Notes under the pieces: generated by a model
Database searches by the model: none
The model's input: the letters and a program-made list of their open reading frames with translations, nothing else
What the model was told of the DNA's origin: nothing
Program-made: the position numbers and the translations under genes
NCBI GenBank assembly: GCA_951813535.1
Contig: OX638345.1
Location: 4,208,608 to 4,272,607, forward strand
Length of the DNA: 64,000 nucleotides
From: an uncultured Dehalococcoidia bacterium
GTDB lineage: Bacteria > Chloroflexota > Dehalococcoidia > Lucifugimonadales > UBA3495
Direction of reading: 5' to 3'
In this document: positions 34,596-43,690 of the stretch, in pieces
Layout of the letters: every line of letters starts with the position of its first letter
Numbering within the stretch: the stretch's first letter is position 1

Positions 34596-34979
34596 ATGGC
34601 CAAGACAATGCGAAAGATCCGGGTGGGCTCGGTCGTGAGCACCCGGATGGACAAGACCGCCGTCGTGGAATTGGTGTGGAAGCAGCGCCACCGCGTCTAC
34701 CGGAAACAGATGCGCCGCGTTACCCGCTTCTACGTCCACGACCCGGACCGGCAGTGCCGGATCGGCGACACGGTCCGCATCCAGGAAACCCGCCCGATCT
34801 CGCGTACCAAGCACTGGCGGCTCCTGGACATCCTGTCCCGCCGCGCGGTCGCCGATGTTCGCGCCATCGACCTGGAAGGCGATGCGGTGATCGAACCGGT
34901 CGCGGACGCCGAAGACGATGATGCGATGACGGTTGACGATATCGCGGACGAAGCTACCGATGACGACGAGGATGCGTAA
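34596..34979 (+). CDS. rpsQ: 30S ribosomal protein S17 with acidic C-terminal extension
   Basis: A 127-residue protein. The core (GSVVSTRMDKTAVVELVWKQ, FYVHDPDRQCRIGDTVRIQE, RPISRTKHWRLLDIL) ends near residue 84, the usual family length. The remaining 40 or so residues are strongly acidic (about 92-127, with EDDDAMTVDDIADEATDDDE). The stop codon abuts the rplN ATG with no gap. Confidence 0.96.
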   Translation: MAKTMRKIRVGSVVSTRMDKTAVVELVWKQRHRVYRKQMRRVTRFYVHDPDRQCRIGDTVRIQETRPISRTKHWRLLDILSRRAVADVRAIDLEGDAVIEPVADAEDDDAMTVDDIADEATDDDEDA

Positions 34980-35348
34980 ATGATCCAGAGTTACACCAGG
35001 CTGCACGTAGCCGACAACAGCGGCGCGCGACGCATCCGGCTCATCAATATCCCCGGCTCCAGCCGGCGCAAGTACGCCTCGGTGGGCGACATCATCGTCT
35101 GCACCGTGCGCGAAGCCATCCCCAACTCCCCGGTGCGGAAGGGCACGGTGGTCAAGGCGGTCGTCGTGCGACAGGCCGCTCCCCTGCTCCGTCCCGACGG
35201 CACCTACATCAAGTTCGACGACAACGCCGCCGTGCTGATCAACGACAACCAGCTGCCCCGCGGCACCCGCATCTTCGGCCCCGTCGCCCGTGAACTGCGC
35301 GACAAAGGGTTCATGCGGATCGTGTCCCTCGCGCCGGAGGTGGTGTGA
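34980..35348 (+). CDS. rplN: 50S ribosomal protein L14
   Basis: A 122-residue protein opening [20 protein letters not shown], the family signature, with a normal end at [18 protein letters not shown]. It forms the inter-subunit bridge next to S12. It shares one base with the rplX start. Confidence 0.99.
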   Translation: MIQSYTRLHVADNSGARRIRLINIPGSSRRKYASVGDIIVCTVREAIPNSPVRKGTVVKAVVVRQAAPLLRPDGTYIKFDDNAAVLINDNQLPRGTRIFGPVARELRDKGFMRIVSLAPEVV

Positions 35349-35620
35349 TGGCCCGGACGAAAATCCGGCGCGGCGACGATGTGTTGGTCATCGCCGGCAA
35401 GGACAAGGGCAAAACCGGCCGCGTCCTCAACATGGTGCCCGAAAAGAACCGGGTCATCGTTGAAGGCGTCAACATGGTGACCAAGCACTACAAGCCGCGC
35501 CCCGGCATCCGCCAGGGCGGCCGCGTGCAGCAGGAAGCCTCGATCCACATCTCCAACATCAAGCTCATCCAGAGCAACTACACCGAACCGAGCACTCAGT
35601 TCCGCAACCGGGACGAGTAA
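35348..35620 (+). CDS. rplX: 50S ribosomal protein L24
   Basis: A 90-residue protein from ATG 35348, overlapping the rplN stop by one base (a GTG just before it is also in frame). The KOW motif is visible in [20 protein letters not shown], followed by [14 protein letters not shown]. It is an early assembly initiator of the 50S subunit. Confidence 0.97.
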   Translation: MARTKIRRGDDVLVIAGKDKGKTGRVLNMVPEKNRVIVEGVNMVTKHYKPRPGIRQGGRVQQEASIHISNIKLIQSNYTEPSTQFRNRDE

Positions 35621-35640
35621 CCCTCTCGGGAGTGACCCTC

Positions 35641-36288
35641 ATGGCTACTGACCAGCAGGAAAGAACCGAACAGGGCGGAGGCCGCCGCCAGCGGCGCCAG
35701 CAGGAAGACGCCGAATCCAACGGCGCTCAGCCGGCCGAGCTGCCCCCTCCCGCTTTCAAGATCCGCTTCCGGGACGAGATCGTTCCGGCGATGGTGTCCG
35801 AGTTCGGATACACCAGCCCCATGCAGGTGCCCCGGGTCACCAAGATCAACCTGAACATCGGACTCGGCGAGGCTTTGACCAATGGCCGGGCCATGGAGAG
35901 CGCCGTGCGGGACCTGACCACCATTTCGGGTCAGAAACCGGTCATCACCCGCGCCCGCCGGTCCATCGCCGGATTCAAGGTGCGCCAGGGCAACCCCATC
36001 GGCACCGTGGTCACCCTGCGTGGCGATCGCATGTATTACTTCCTGGAACGCCTGATCATCACGGCCCTGCCGCGTATTCGGGACTTCCGCGGAATTTCAC
36101 GCAACGGATTCGACGGCCGGGGAAACTTCTCCCTGGGCCTCCGCGAACAGATCGTGTTCCCGGAAATCGACTACAACAGCATCGACCGGCTGCGCGGGCT
36201 GCAGGTGACCATCACCACCAGCGCGCCCAACGACGCCGAAGCAACGAGCCTCCTGGAACACTTCGGTATGCCCTTCGTCCGACCGTAG
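35641..36288 (+). CDS. rplE: 50S ribosomal protein L5 with N-terminal extension
   Basis: A 215-residue protein. ATG 35641 is preferred over GTG 35632 because GGGAG precedes it. Residues 1-38 are a hydrophilic Gln/Arg/Glu-rich extension absent from most L5 proteins (about 180 residues). The core has [40 protein letters not shown] and [16 protein letters not shown]5 binds 5S rRNA. Confidence 0.96.
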   Translation: MATDQQERTEQGGGRRQRRQQEDAESNGAQPAELPPPAFKIRFRDEIVPAMVSEFGYTSPMQVPRVTKINLNIGLGEALTNGRAMESAVRDLTTISGQKPVITRARRSIAGFKVRQGNPIGTVVTLRGDRMYYFLERLIITALPRIRDFRGISRNGFDGRGNFSLGLREQIVFPEIDYNSIDRLRGLQVTITTSAPNDAEATSLLEHFGMPFVRP

Positions 36289-36338
36289 GCAAACCCCTCC
36301 GGTCGGTACCGAAAGCCAAGCACAGGGAGAAATACACC

Positions 36339-36644
36339 TTGGCCAAGAAATCTTCCATCGTCAAAAACGAACGACGCAAGCAGACCGTCGCCAAGTACGC
36401 GGCGCAGCGAGCCGAACTGCTGGCGGAGGCGCGGGACCTGTCCCGGTCCGCCCGCGAGCGCTTCGAGGCCCGCCAGAAGCTGGCCCTGCTGCCCCATGAC
36501 GCCAATCCCAATCGCATCCGCAACCGGGACGGCGCCACCGGCCGACCCCGTGGCTACATCCGCCACTTCGGCCTGTCGCGCATCTCCTTCCGGGAAATGG
36601 CGCTGGATGGCCTGCTCCCCGGGGTTCGGAAAGCCAGCCTGTAA
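36339..36644 (+). CDS. rpsN: 30S ribosomal protein S14, long zinc-free form
   Basis: A 101-residue protein with a TTG start at 36339 behind GGGAG. It is the long type: NRIRNRDGATGRPRGYIRHF, then GLSRISFREMA, with no cysteine at all, so no zinc ribbon. The short zinc type has about 61 residues and CxxC pairs. It lies in the standard spc position. Confidence 0.96.
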   Translation: MAKKSSIVKNERRKQTVAKYAAQRAELLAEARDLSRSARERFEARQKLALLPHDANPNRIRNRDGATGRPRGYIRHFGLSRISFREMALDGLLPGVRKASL

Positions 36645-36707
36645 CCGCTGGCCCGCCCACCCCCGCCGACCCGGCGGAAGAACTGAAACACAAGGAGCCA
36701 CTCCGCA

Positions 36708-37106
36708 ATGCCCATCAACGACCCGGTTGCCGATATGCTGACGCGCATTCGCAACGCAATCCAGGCCAGGCACCAAACGGTCCTGGTGCCCCAGTCCAAG
36801 GTGAAAGTAGCCATCGCCGACATCCTGAAGGCGCAGGGCTACATTCGCGACTGGGACGCGGCGCGCAACCAGAAATTCCCCACCATGCGGATTCATCTCA
36901 CCTACAAGGACGACGACACCAACGCCATTCGCGGGCTGAGACGGATCAGCAAGCCGGGACTGCGCGTGCACGTCGGCCGTGGTGAGATCCCCCGGGTTTA
37001 TGGCGGGTTGGGCATCGCCATAGTTTCCACCTCCCAGGGAATGATGACCGGATACGAGGCCTGGCGCAAAGGCATCGGAGGAGAATTGGTCTGTTATGTC
37101 TGGTAA
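36708..37106 (+). CDS. rpsH: 30S ribosomal protein S8
   Basis: A 132-residue protein with NDPVADMLTRIRNAIQARH and the C-terminal STSQGMMTGYEAWRKGIGGE. It binds helix 21 of 16S rRNA and in E. coli represses the spc operon. Its end overlaps the rplF start by 11 nt, so the two are translationally coupled. Confidence 0.98.
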   Translation: MPINDPVADMLTRIRNAIQARHQTVLVPQSKVKVAIADILKAQGYIRDWDAARNQKFPTMRIHLTYKDDDTNAIRGLRRISKPGLRVHVGRGEIPRVYGGLGIAIVSTSQGMMTGYEAWRKGIGGELVCYVW

Positions 37107-37710
37107 CGAGATCCCCGTCAGCGCCGGTGTCGCCGAGCGTATTCCTCCCTCCGAACGGCCCCTGTCCCGTATCGGGCGCCAGCCCATCCCGATCCCTGGC
37201 GGCGTCCAGGTTGAGGTGCTCTACGGAGGCATCAGGATCACCGGCCCGCGGGGCGAGGTGACCCAAACGTACCACCCGGAGGTCAACGTCAAGGTCGAGG
37301 ACGACCAGGTCATCGTCGAAAGGCTGACCGACCGCAAGTTCCATCACTCGCTCCACGGCTTGACCCGGTCCCTGATCGCCAACGCCATGGTCGGGGTGAC
37401 CGAGGGCTACAGCCGGACCCTGGAACTCATGGGCGTGGGATACCGCGTTCAGCAGAACGGCGACGGCATCACGCTGAGCGTCGGTTACAGCCACACTGTC
37501 GATGTGTTCCCCGAAGACGGTCTGACCATGGAGGTCGAGGGCAACAACCGGGTTCATGTCACCGGCGTTGACAAGCAGAAGGTCGGCCAGCTTGCCGCCA
37601 AGGTACGCAGGGTCCGCCCGCCCAACCGGTACAAGGAAAAGGGTATCCGGTACCAGGGCGAGGTTCTGCGCCTCAAGCCCGGCAAGGCCGCAGCGCGCCG
37701 CGCCGTTTAA
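37096..37710 (+). CDS. rplF: 50S ribosomal protein L6
   Basis: A 204-residue protein from ATG 37096. About 20 N-terminal residues precede the usual start region (LSRIGRQPIPIPGGVQVEVL). Two L6 repeats and the conserved C-terminal RPPNRYKEKGIRYQGE follow. A 100-bp palindromic repeat follows the stop and separates it from rplR. Confidence 0.97.
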   Translation: MSGNEIPVSAGVAERIPPSERPLSRIGRQPIPIPGGVQVEVLYGGIRITGPRGEVTQTYHPEVNVKVEDDQVIVERLTDRKFHHSLHGLTRSLIANAMVGVTEGYSRTLELMGVGYRVQQNGDGITLSVGYSHTVDVFPEDGLTMEVEGNNRVHVTGVDKQKVGQLAAKVRRVRPPNRYKEKGIRYQGEVLRLKPGKAAARRAV

Positions 37711-37718
37711 ATGGGTCA

Positions 37719-37818
37719 GTCATTCCGGCGAAAGCTGGAATCAAGTACTCCGAGCAGCTAGCATAGTCGACCACAAATTGACCACCACCCTGTGGATTCC
37801 TGCTTTCGCGGGAATGAC
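37719..37818. repeat. dispersed palindrome, family E copy 1, inside the spc operon
   Basis: A 100-bp element with arms GTCATTCCGGCGAAAGCTGG and the partner TGCTTTCGCGGGAATGAC at the far end. It fills most of the rplF-rplR gap. Related copies are at 55770-55867 and 59247-59295. Confidence 0.85.
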
Positions 37819-37839
37819 GGGTTTGAGAGCAAACGTAAA

Positions 37840-38199
37840 ATGCCACGCGACAAAGACTCCCGAAAATTGCGCATCGTCCGGCATCGCCGGGTTCGCAACA
37901 AGGTCCATGGGACCGCCCAACGGCCGCGCCTTTGCGTTTTCCGCAGCCTGAAGGGCATCTATGCACAGATAATTGATGACGTGGAAGGCCACACCATGGC
38001 CTACGCGTCCAGCCACGAGGTCGGCGGCGAAGAGGCATCGCCCAAGACGGCGGCGTCTGCCGCCGTGGGCAAGCTGGTCGCCGAGCGCGCCCGGGCTGCC
38101 GGAGTGACCTCGGTGGTGTTCGACCGGGGTGGCTACCGGTTCCACGGCCGCGTCAAGGCCCTGGCCGACGCAGCCCGCGAAGGAGGGCTTGTATTCTGA
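37840..38199 (+). CDS. rplR: 50S ribosomal protein L18
   Basis: A 119-residue protein from ATG 37840 ([20 protein letters not shown]). The frame is open from 37792, but those residues derive from the palindromic repeat. The conserved [20 protein letters not shown] and [19 protein letters not shown] are present. It binds 5S rRNA with L5. It overlaps rpsE by one base. Confidence 0.97.
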   Translation: MPRDKDSRKLRIVRHRRVRNKVHGTAQRPRLCVFRSLKGIYAQIIDDVEGHTMAYASSHEVGGEEASPKTAASAAVGKLVAERARAAGVTSVVFDRGGYRFHGRVKALADAAREGGLVF

Positions 38200-39146
38200 T
38201 GGTTTCTCCCGCATCCCGTAGAGGCCCAAGAAGCAACACCGGCGGCAGGGGCGGCGAAGGCGGCCCCGATCGTCGCGGAGGCCGTGGCGGCCGTGGCCGC
38301 GACCGTGACCAGCGGCAACGCGACGACGACAGCGGCGGCATGAACGAGCGGGTGGTCCACACCCGCCGCATCGCCAAAGTGGTAAAGGGCGGACGCCGTC
38401 TCCGGTTCAACGCCCTGGTGGTCGTTGGCGACGGCCAGGGACGCGTGGGCGCCGGCATGGGCAAGGCGCTGGCCATCCCCGACGCGGTCCGCAAGGGAAC
38501 CGCCGTGGCCCGGCGCAGCACCATCAATATCCCCATCAAGGGCAGCACCATTCCCCACGAAATTTCCGTCCGCAAGGGCGCGTCTATCGTCATCATCAAG
38601 CCGGCGCCTCTGGGAACCGGTATCATCGCCGCCGGAGCAATGCGCGCGATGCTGGAACTGGGCGGCGTGCAGGACGTGGTCGGCAAGTCGCTGGGGTCAC
38701 GCAACCCCATCAACATCGTCCAGGCAACCCTGGAAGCCCTCAGCCTCCTGCGCGACCCGGAAACGGAACGCGCCAACCGCCTGGGACTGGCCACGCCCAA
38801 CTCCAACGGCGCCACCGAAACCGCAGCGCCGGACGCACCTGCAACCGCGGCTCCGGCTCCGGCTCCCGAACCCCCGGCTGGCGACCCCCCCGCTGCCGAG
38901 GCCGCTCCCGCTCCAACCGCCGAGGCGGCTCCTGAAACCACAGCGGTTGCCGCAGGCGATTCGCCTCCGGAGGCCAACGCTGCCGCGACACCCCCGGCTG
39001 CACCGGAACCCGCCCCTGAAGCCCCTTCGAACGAAGCCCCTTCCGGCGATGTTCCTTCCAACGAAGCTCCTTCGAACGAATCTCCTTCAAATGAATCTCC
39101 TTCCGGCGACGCCCCTTCCGCTGAAGCGGCCGACCCACAGGCGTAG
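38199..39146 (+). CDS. rpsE: 30S ribosomal protein S5 with very long low-complexity tail
   Basis: A 315-residue protein, about twice the family length. Residues 1-46 are a Gly/Arg/Asp-rich extension; the core (about 47-190) has [36 protein letters not shown] and the [20 protein letters not shown] segment. From about residue 195 an Ala/Pro/Glu-rich tail of roughly 120 residues ends in repeats of the SNEAPSGD / SNESPS type. S5 forms the mRNA entry tunnel and proofreading region; the tail should be solvent-exposed. Confidence 0.95.
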   Translation: MVSPASRRGPRSNTGGRGGEGGPDRRGGRGGRGRDRDQRQRDDDSGGMNERVVHTRRIAKVVKGGRRLRFNALVVVGDGQGRVGAGMGKALAIPDAVRKGTAVARRSTINIPIKGSTIPHEISVRKGASIVIIKPAPLGTGIIAAGAMRAMLELGGVQDVVGKSLGSRNPINIVQATLEALSLLRDPETERANRLGLATPNSNGATETAAPDAPATAAPAPAPEPPAGDPPAAEAAPAPTAEAAPETTAVAAGDSPPEANAAATPPAAPEPAPEAPSNEAPSGDVPSNEAPSNESPSNESPSGDAPSAEAADPQA

Positions 39147-39199
39147 ACACTCAAATTCTTCCCATCTGCCGTTCGCGGCAGGCGGCAGGTAATAGGCAA

Positions 39200-39382
39200 A
39201 TGGCGCAAATCAAAATCACCTGGAAGAAAAGCTGCATCGGGCGTCCGTCCTACCAGCGCCGGATCGTGCAGTCGTTGGGGCTCAAGCGTCTCAACCACTC
39301 GGTTGTCCATCAAGACAGCCCGACCATCATGGGCATGGTCAACAAGGTCCAGCACCTGATCACCGTAGAACCGGTCGAATAA
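39200..39382 (+). CDS. rpmD: 50S ribosomal protein L30
   Basis: A 60-residue protein with [20 protein letters not shown] and [20 protein letters not shown], the normal bacterial short form. It stands in the standard position between rpsE and rplO. Confidence 0.97.
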   Translation: MAQIKITWKKSCIGRPSYQRRIVQSLGLKRLNHSVVHQDSPTIMGMVNKVQHLITVEPVE

Positions 39383-39418
39383 CGCCTGATCCGGATAATT
39401 TAGGGAGCGATTGCCACC

Positions 39419-39865
39419 ATGATGGAACACGAAATTTCGTCGCCCAAGGGCGCGCGGCGAGCCCGCAAACGGGTGGGCCGAGGCGACGCCGCCGGCGGCG
39501 GCAGTTACGCCGGCCGCGGCATGAAGGGCCAGAAATCCCGCTCCGGTCCCGGACTGCGACCCGGCTTCGAAGGCGGCCAGATGCCCTTGATCAAGGGTCT
39601 GCCCATGAAGCGCGGGTTCAACAACCGCTACAAGACCTACTACGCGCTGGTGGATCTGGATACGCTGCAAGAGCGCTTCGAGGCCAATACCGAGATAACT
39701 CCGGAATTGTTGCATCAGCTCGGCATCATCCGGCGCACCAAACTGCCGGTGAAGGTGACGGGAGACGGTGAGTTGCAGCAGCCGCTGAACGTGGCCGCCC
39801 ACAAGTTCACCGCCGCCGCCCGAGCCAAGATCGAAGCGGCCGGCGGATCCGTAACCGAGCTCTAA
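39419..39865 (+). CDS. rplO: 50S ribosomal protein L15
   Basis: A 148-residue protein; two successive ATGs (39419, 39422) are possible starts. The Gly-rich N-terminal signature GAGRGD-like segment (RVGRGDAAGGGSYAGRGMKG) and GFEGGQMPLIKGLPMKRGF are present. The length is normal. Confidence 0.98.
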   Translation: MMEHEISSPKGARRARKRVGRGDAAGGGSYAGRGMKGQKSRSGPGLRPGFEGGQMPLIKGLPMKRGFNNRYKTYYALVDLDTLQERFEANTEITPELLHQLGIIRRTKLPVKVTGDGELQQPLNVAAHKFTAAARAKIEAAGGSVTEL

Positions 39866-39903
39866 TCTCGGTAAGCGGTTGGGACTGACGGGGCAAGCGC
39901 GTC

Positions 39904-41235
39904 ATGATTCAGACTGAGGCGCAGGCAGGGGGTCGATGGCCACGCCTGGTACAGGCGGCGATCGACGCTTTCAGCCTGCCCGACCTTCGGGCCAAGATCC
40001 TTTTCACCCTGGCGATGCTGGCTCTCTACCGGCTGGTCGCCCATATTCCCCTACCCGGCCTCGACCTGGCCGCCCTGACCCAGCTCTTCGAAAATAACCC
40101 GTTGCTCGGCTTTTTGGATCTCTTCTCCGGTGGCGCGTTGAGCCGCATGAGCATCGTCGCGCTGGGAGTGTTCCCGTACATCACGGCGTCCATCATCATG
40201 CAGCTGCTGACTCCCGTGATCCCCCAGTTGCAGAACCTGTCGCGGGAAGGCGAAGCCGGTCGCATCAAGATGAACCGCATCACCCACTGGGGCACGGTGC
40301 CCATCGCCATCGCCCAGGCCTTCGCCCAGATGGTGCTCCTGCAGCAGTCCGGCGTGCTCGCCAACGTCGGGTTCGGCCCGGACTCCTTCCTGCCCACACT
40401 GGCCGCCGTTCTGTCCCTGACCGCCGGCACCATGTTCCTGGTCTGGCTGGGTGAGCTGATCACCGAGCGCGGCATCGGGAACGGCATCTCGCTGATCATC
40501 TTCGCCGGCATCGTGGTCGGCTTCCCGGGGCTCCTGGCCACCGGCTTCCTCGACCGCGACAACATCATCGGCGTGTTCTTCTTCGCCCTCATCGGCCTGC
40601 TGATCATCGCCCTGATCGTGGTGTTCAACGAGGCCCATCGGCGCATACCGGTGCAGTACGGCCGCAGCATCTTCCGAGGCGGCCAGATGTACCGCCAATC
40701 GGGTTCAACGTACATCCCGCTGCGCATCAACTCAGCCGGCATGATCCCGCTGATATTTGCCTTCTCCATCGTGATCCTGCCCGGCACTGTCGCCCAGTAC
40801 CTCAGCTCCGCCGGCGGTTTCGTCGGCAACCTCGCCGCCGACCTCCAGCAGGCCCTGAGTCCAACCGGCCCCATCTACTGGGTGCTGGCGTTCTTCCTGG
40901 TGGTGGCCTTCACGTTCTTCTACACGCTGGTCGTGTTCCAGCAGCAGAGCATCGCCGAAAACCTGCAGCGCAACGGTGGTTTCGTCCTGGGCATCCGGCC
41001 CGGCCGGCCCACCCAAGACTACCTGAACCGGGTCATCGTCCGCCTCACCATGGGCGGCGCCCTGTTCCTCGGCTTCATTGCCATCGTTCCCTACATCGCC
41101 TCCCTGATCACCAACGTGGAAGCCATCGCGCTCAGCAGCACCAGTCTCCTGATCATGGTCGGAGTGGGCTTGGACACCCTGCGTCAACTGGAAGCCCAGC
41201 TCATGATGCGCAACTACGAGGGATTCCTGAGATGA
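39904..41235 (+). CDS. secY: preprotein translocase subunit SecY
   Basis: A 443-residue, ten-helix membrane channel. Conserved stretches include HIPLPGLDLAAL, LFSGGALSRMSIVALGVFPYI, TERGIGNGISLIIFAGIV and the cytoplasmic loops carrying the ribosome-binding arginines (AHRRIPVQYG). It forms the Sec pore with SecE/SecG. The adk start overlaps its stop by 4 nt. Confidence 0.98.
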   Translation: MIQTEAQAGGRWPRLVQAAIDAFSLPDLRAKILFTLAMLALYRLVAHIPLPGLDLAALTQLFENNPLLGFLDLFSGGALSRMSIVALGVFPYITASIIMQLLTPVIPQLQNLSREGEAGRIKMNRITHWGTVPIAIAQAFAQMVLLQQSGVLANVGFGPDSFLPTLAAVLSLTAGTMFLVWLGELITERGIGNGISLIIFAGIVVGFPGLLATGFLDRDNIIGVFFFALIGLLIIALIVVFNEAHRRIPVQYGRSIFRGGQMYRQSGSTYIPLRINSAGMIPLIFAFSIVILPGTVAQYLSSAGGFVGNLAADLQQALSPTGPIYWVLAFFLVVAFTFFYTLVVFQQQSIAENLQRNGGFVLGIRPGRPTQDYLNRVIVRLTMGGALFLGFIAIVPYIASLITNVEAIALSSTSLLIMVGVGLDTLRQLEAQLMMRNYEGFLR

Positions 41236-41927
41236 CCGGAGGCAGCGGCGTCAGACTGGTTCTGGTCGGCCCGCCGGGCGCGGGCAAGGGCACGCAGGCC
41301 CAGTTGCTCAAGGAGCGCCTCGGCGTCGAGCACGTCAGCTCCGGCGACCTCTTCCGCCACCACCTGTCCAACGGCACCGAGTTGGGCGAACTGGCCCGGG
41401 CTTACATGGACCGCGGCGAACTGGTGCCCGACGAGATCACCATCGGCATGGTCATCGACCACGTCGACCAAATCGCCGATGCCGCCGGTTTCATGCTGGA
41501 CGGCTTCCCCCGCAACACCACCCAGGCCGAGGCTCTGGAAAGCGCCCTCCAGCAGCGCGGGCAACGCATCGACCGGGTGGTCCACATCCAGGTGGCTGAC
41601 GACGAACTGATCCGCCGCCTGAGCAACCGCTACGTCTGCCGGTCCTGTCAGCGGCCCTACTCGCGAGACTCCGTCACCGGCGCTCCCCCGGCACGATGCG
41701 TGGACTGTCCCGACGGCGGCGACATCTACCAGAGGGACGACGACACCGAGGAAGCGGTAGCCAATCGTCTGTCCGTCTACCAACAGGAGACCGCCCCGGT
41801 CCTGGAGTTCTACCGCCAGCGCGGCCTGCTCGCCGACGTCCCCGGGGAGAGGCCCATTGACGCGGTGCATGACTCCGTGTTGCGCGTTCTCGGCGTCGCC
41901 GACGCCGGCGCAGTTTCAAGATCGTAG
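41232..41927 (+). CDS. adk: adenylate kinase, zinc-lid type
   Basis: A 231-residue protein with P-loop GPPGAGKGT, the AMP site SSGDLFR and DGFPRN. The lid has two CxxC pairs (CRSC...CVDC), as in zinc-binding Gram-positive enzymes. It interconverts AMP, ADP and ATP. The start overlaps the secY stop (ATGA). Confidence 0.97.
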   Translation: MTGGSGVRLVLVGPPGAGKGTQAQLLKERLGVEHVSSGDLFRHHLSNGTELGELARAYMDRGELVPDEITIGMVIDHVDQIADAAGFMLDGFPRNTTQAEALESALQQRGQRIDRVVHIQVADDELIRRLSNRYVCRSCQRPYSRDSVTGAPPARCVDCPDGGDIYQRDDDTEEAVANRLSVYQQETAPVLEFYRQRGLLADVPGERPIDAVHDSVLRVLGVADAGAVSRS

Positions 41928-41942
41928 CGTCTGAGGTATAAT
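41914..41942 (+). promoter_or_regulatory. candidate promoter of map
   Basis: A perfect TATAAT (41937-41942) follows TTTCAA by 17 bp. The predicted start lies at or just after the map ATG (41947), so a map mRNA from here would be leaderless. The -35 is weak. Confidence 0.4.
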
Positions 41943-41946
41943 CATA

Positions 41947-42756
41947 ATGGTGGAAAGCACCCCCAAACGTAAAACCGCCTCCAATTCTCCCTCCTCGTAC
42001 AGCGGAGGGATAACCATCAAGTCCCGTCGCGAGATGGAGGCCATGGAGCGCGCCGGCGCCATCGTTGGCTCCACTTTGACGCTCCTCAAGAAATCGGTTG
42101 CGCCCGGCATGACCACCGCCGATCTCAACCGCATCGCGGACAAGAATATCCGCAGCATGGGCGCTGTGCCCACGTTCCTTGGCTACCACGGGTTTCCCGG
42201 AGCCATCTGCGCCTCGGTCAACGAGGAAATCGTCCACGGCATTCCCGGCAAGCGGGTGCTTAAAGCGGGCGACATCATCAAGATGGACGTGGGCGCGACC
42301 ATCGACGGCTTCATCGGCGACGCCGCCATCTCGGTAGCCGTCGGCGAAATCGGCGAGGACGTGCAGAAGCTCATGGACGATACCGAGGCCAGCCTGTACG
42401 CCGGAATCGCAGCCGCCCAGCCGGGCAATCGCATCGGCGACATCGGCGCCGCCGTATCCGGATACGCCATTCCCCGCGGCTATGGGGTGGTCCGCCAGTT
42501 TGTGGGTCACGGCGTCGGGCGCTATCTGCACGAGGACCCGCAGGTCCCCAACTACGGCGACGCCGGAAAGGGCGTTTTGCTGCGACCCGGCATGTGCATC
42601 TGCATCGAGCCCATGCTGAACATGGGCACCGAAGACACCACCATACTGGACGACGATTGGACCGTGGTCACCGCCGACGGCGCGCTGTCCTCTCACTTTG
42701 AGCATACCCTGGCGATCACCGCCGACGGCCCCAAGATCCTGACCATGCACGACTGA
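41947..42756 (+). CDS. map: methionine aminopeptidase, type I
   Basis: A 269-residue metalloprotease. The ligands are recognisable in [15 protein letters not shown] (two Asp), [13 protein letters not shown] (His), CICIEPML (Glu) and [11 protein letters not shown] (Glu); the substrate His is in [20 protein letters not shown]. About 20 extra hydrophilic residues precede the domain. It removes the initiator methionine. Confidence 0.97.
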   Translation: MVESTPKRKTASNSPSSYSGGITIKSRREMEAMERAGAIVGSTLTLLKKSVAPGMTTADLNRIADKNIRSMGAVPTFLGYHGFPGAICASVNEEIVHGIPGKRVLKAGDIIKMDVGATIDGFIGDAAISVAVGEIGEDVQKLMDDTEASLYAGIAAAQPGNRIGDIGAAVSGYAIPRGYGVVRQFVGHGVGRYLHEDPQVPNYGDAGKGVLLRPGMCICIEPMLNMGTEDTTILDDDWTVVTADGALSSHFEHTLAITADGPKILTMHD

Positions 42757-42818
42757 GAACACCCGCGCTGCCGACAGCCCACTGCCGGTACGTCGAGACA
42801 AAGAAAGAAGGAAGGTTT

Positions 42819-43037
42819 ATGGCGAAGAAAGAAGCGATTGAAGTTGAGGCGCAGGTAACCGAAGCCCTGCCCAACGGCATGTTCCGGGTGGAACTGCCCA
42901 ATGAGCACCAGGTTCTCGCCCACATTTCCGGCAAGATCCGCATGCACTTCATTCGGGTGCTGCCGGGCGACCGGGTGCTGGTGGAACTGTCGCCCTACGA
43001 TCTGACCAGAGGCCGCATCACCTATCGCTTCAAGTAG
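42819..43037 (+). CDS. infA: translation initiation factor IF-1
   Basis: A 72-residue OB-fold protein: [40 protein letters not shown] and [10 protein letters not shown]. It binds the 30S A site during initiation. The length and position are canonical. Confidence 0.98.
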   Translation: MAKKEAIEVEAQVTEALPNGMFRVELPNEHQVLAHISGKIRMHFIRVLPGDRVLVELSPYDLTRGRITYRFK

Positions 43038-43058
43038 CCTGAGCCGCGGAGAATACCC

Positions 43059-43172
43059 ATGAAAGTGTCCGCATCGGTGAAGCCGCGCTGCGACCGCTGC
43101 CGGGTCATCCGGCGCAAGGGCGTGGTGCGCATCATCTGCGTCAACAGCAAGCACGCGCAACGGCAGGGATAG
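43059..43172 (+). CDS. rpmJ: 50S ribosomal protein L36
   Basis: A 37-residue protein, [20 protein letters not shown] followed by a GVVRIICVN segment. Cys11, Cys14, Cys27 and His32 are the expected zinc ligands, so this is the zinc-binding paralogue. GGAG upstream supports the ATG at 43059. Confidence 0.95.
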   Translation: MKVSASVKPRCDRCRVIRRKGVVRIICVNSKHAQRQG

Positions 43173-43235
43173 CTCGACCCGGCGTAAGCCGGTCAGCCTG
43201 CTCCACGACTGCAACCCGAATTCAGGAGGGTAACC

Positions 43236-43628
43236 ATGGTCCGAATAGCCGGAGTCGACGTACCCGACCGCAAACGCGCCCACATCGCGTTGCGCAGCAT
43301 CTACGGCATTGGCCCCGCCAAATCTCTCGAGATCGTGGGCAAGGCCAACCTGGATACCAACATGCCGCCGCGCATGAATGAACTTTCCGAGATCGAGGTT
43401 GACCGCATACGGGTCATCGTCGACCAGGACTACATTACCGAAGGCGACCTGCGCCGCGAACACAACGAGAACATTCGCCGGCTCATTGACATCGGCAGTT
43501 ATCGAGGCCTCCGCCACCGCCGGAACCTCCCGGTTCACGGCCAGCGCACGCGAACCAACGCCCGCTCCCGCAAGGGCGCCCGGCGTACCGTGGCCGGACG
43601 CGGTCGGCGCACCGGCGGCAAGAAGTAG
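43236..43628 (+). CDS. rpsM: 30S ribosomal protein S13
   Basis: A 130-residue protein with VRIAGVDVPDRKRAHIALRS, YIGIGPA-like turn (YGIGPAKSLEI) and the C-terminal RGLRHRRNLPVHGQRTRTNA. It contacts S19 and the P-site tRNA. AGGAGG precedes the start. Confidence 0.98.
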   Translation: MVRIAGVDVPDRKRAHIALRSIYGIGPAKSLEIVGKANLDTNMPPRMNELSEIEVDRIRVIVDQDYITEGDLRREHNENIRRLIDIGSYRGLRHRRNLPVHGQRTRTNARSRKGARRTVAGRGRRTGGKK

Positions 43629-43690
43629 TCTGGGTCGTTGGCCTCCAGCCCCGCCCCGGCACACCAGGAATTCTGACGAGGTAAGAACCA

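Noticed and set aside
37792-37839. Longer N-terminus for L18
   Set aside because: Those codons lie largely in the palindromic repeat and do not match L18 proteins.
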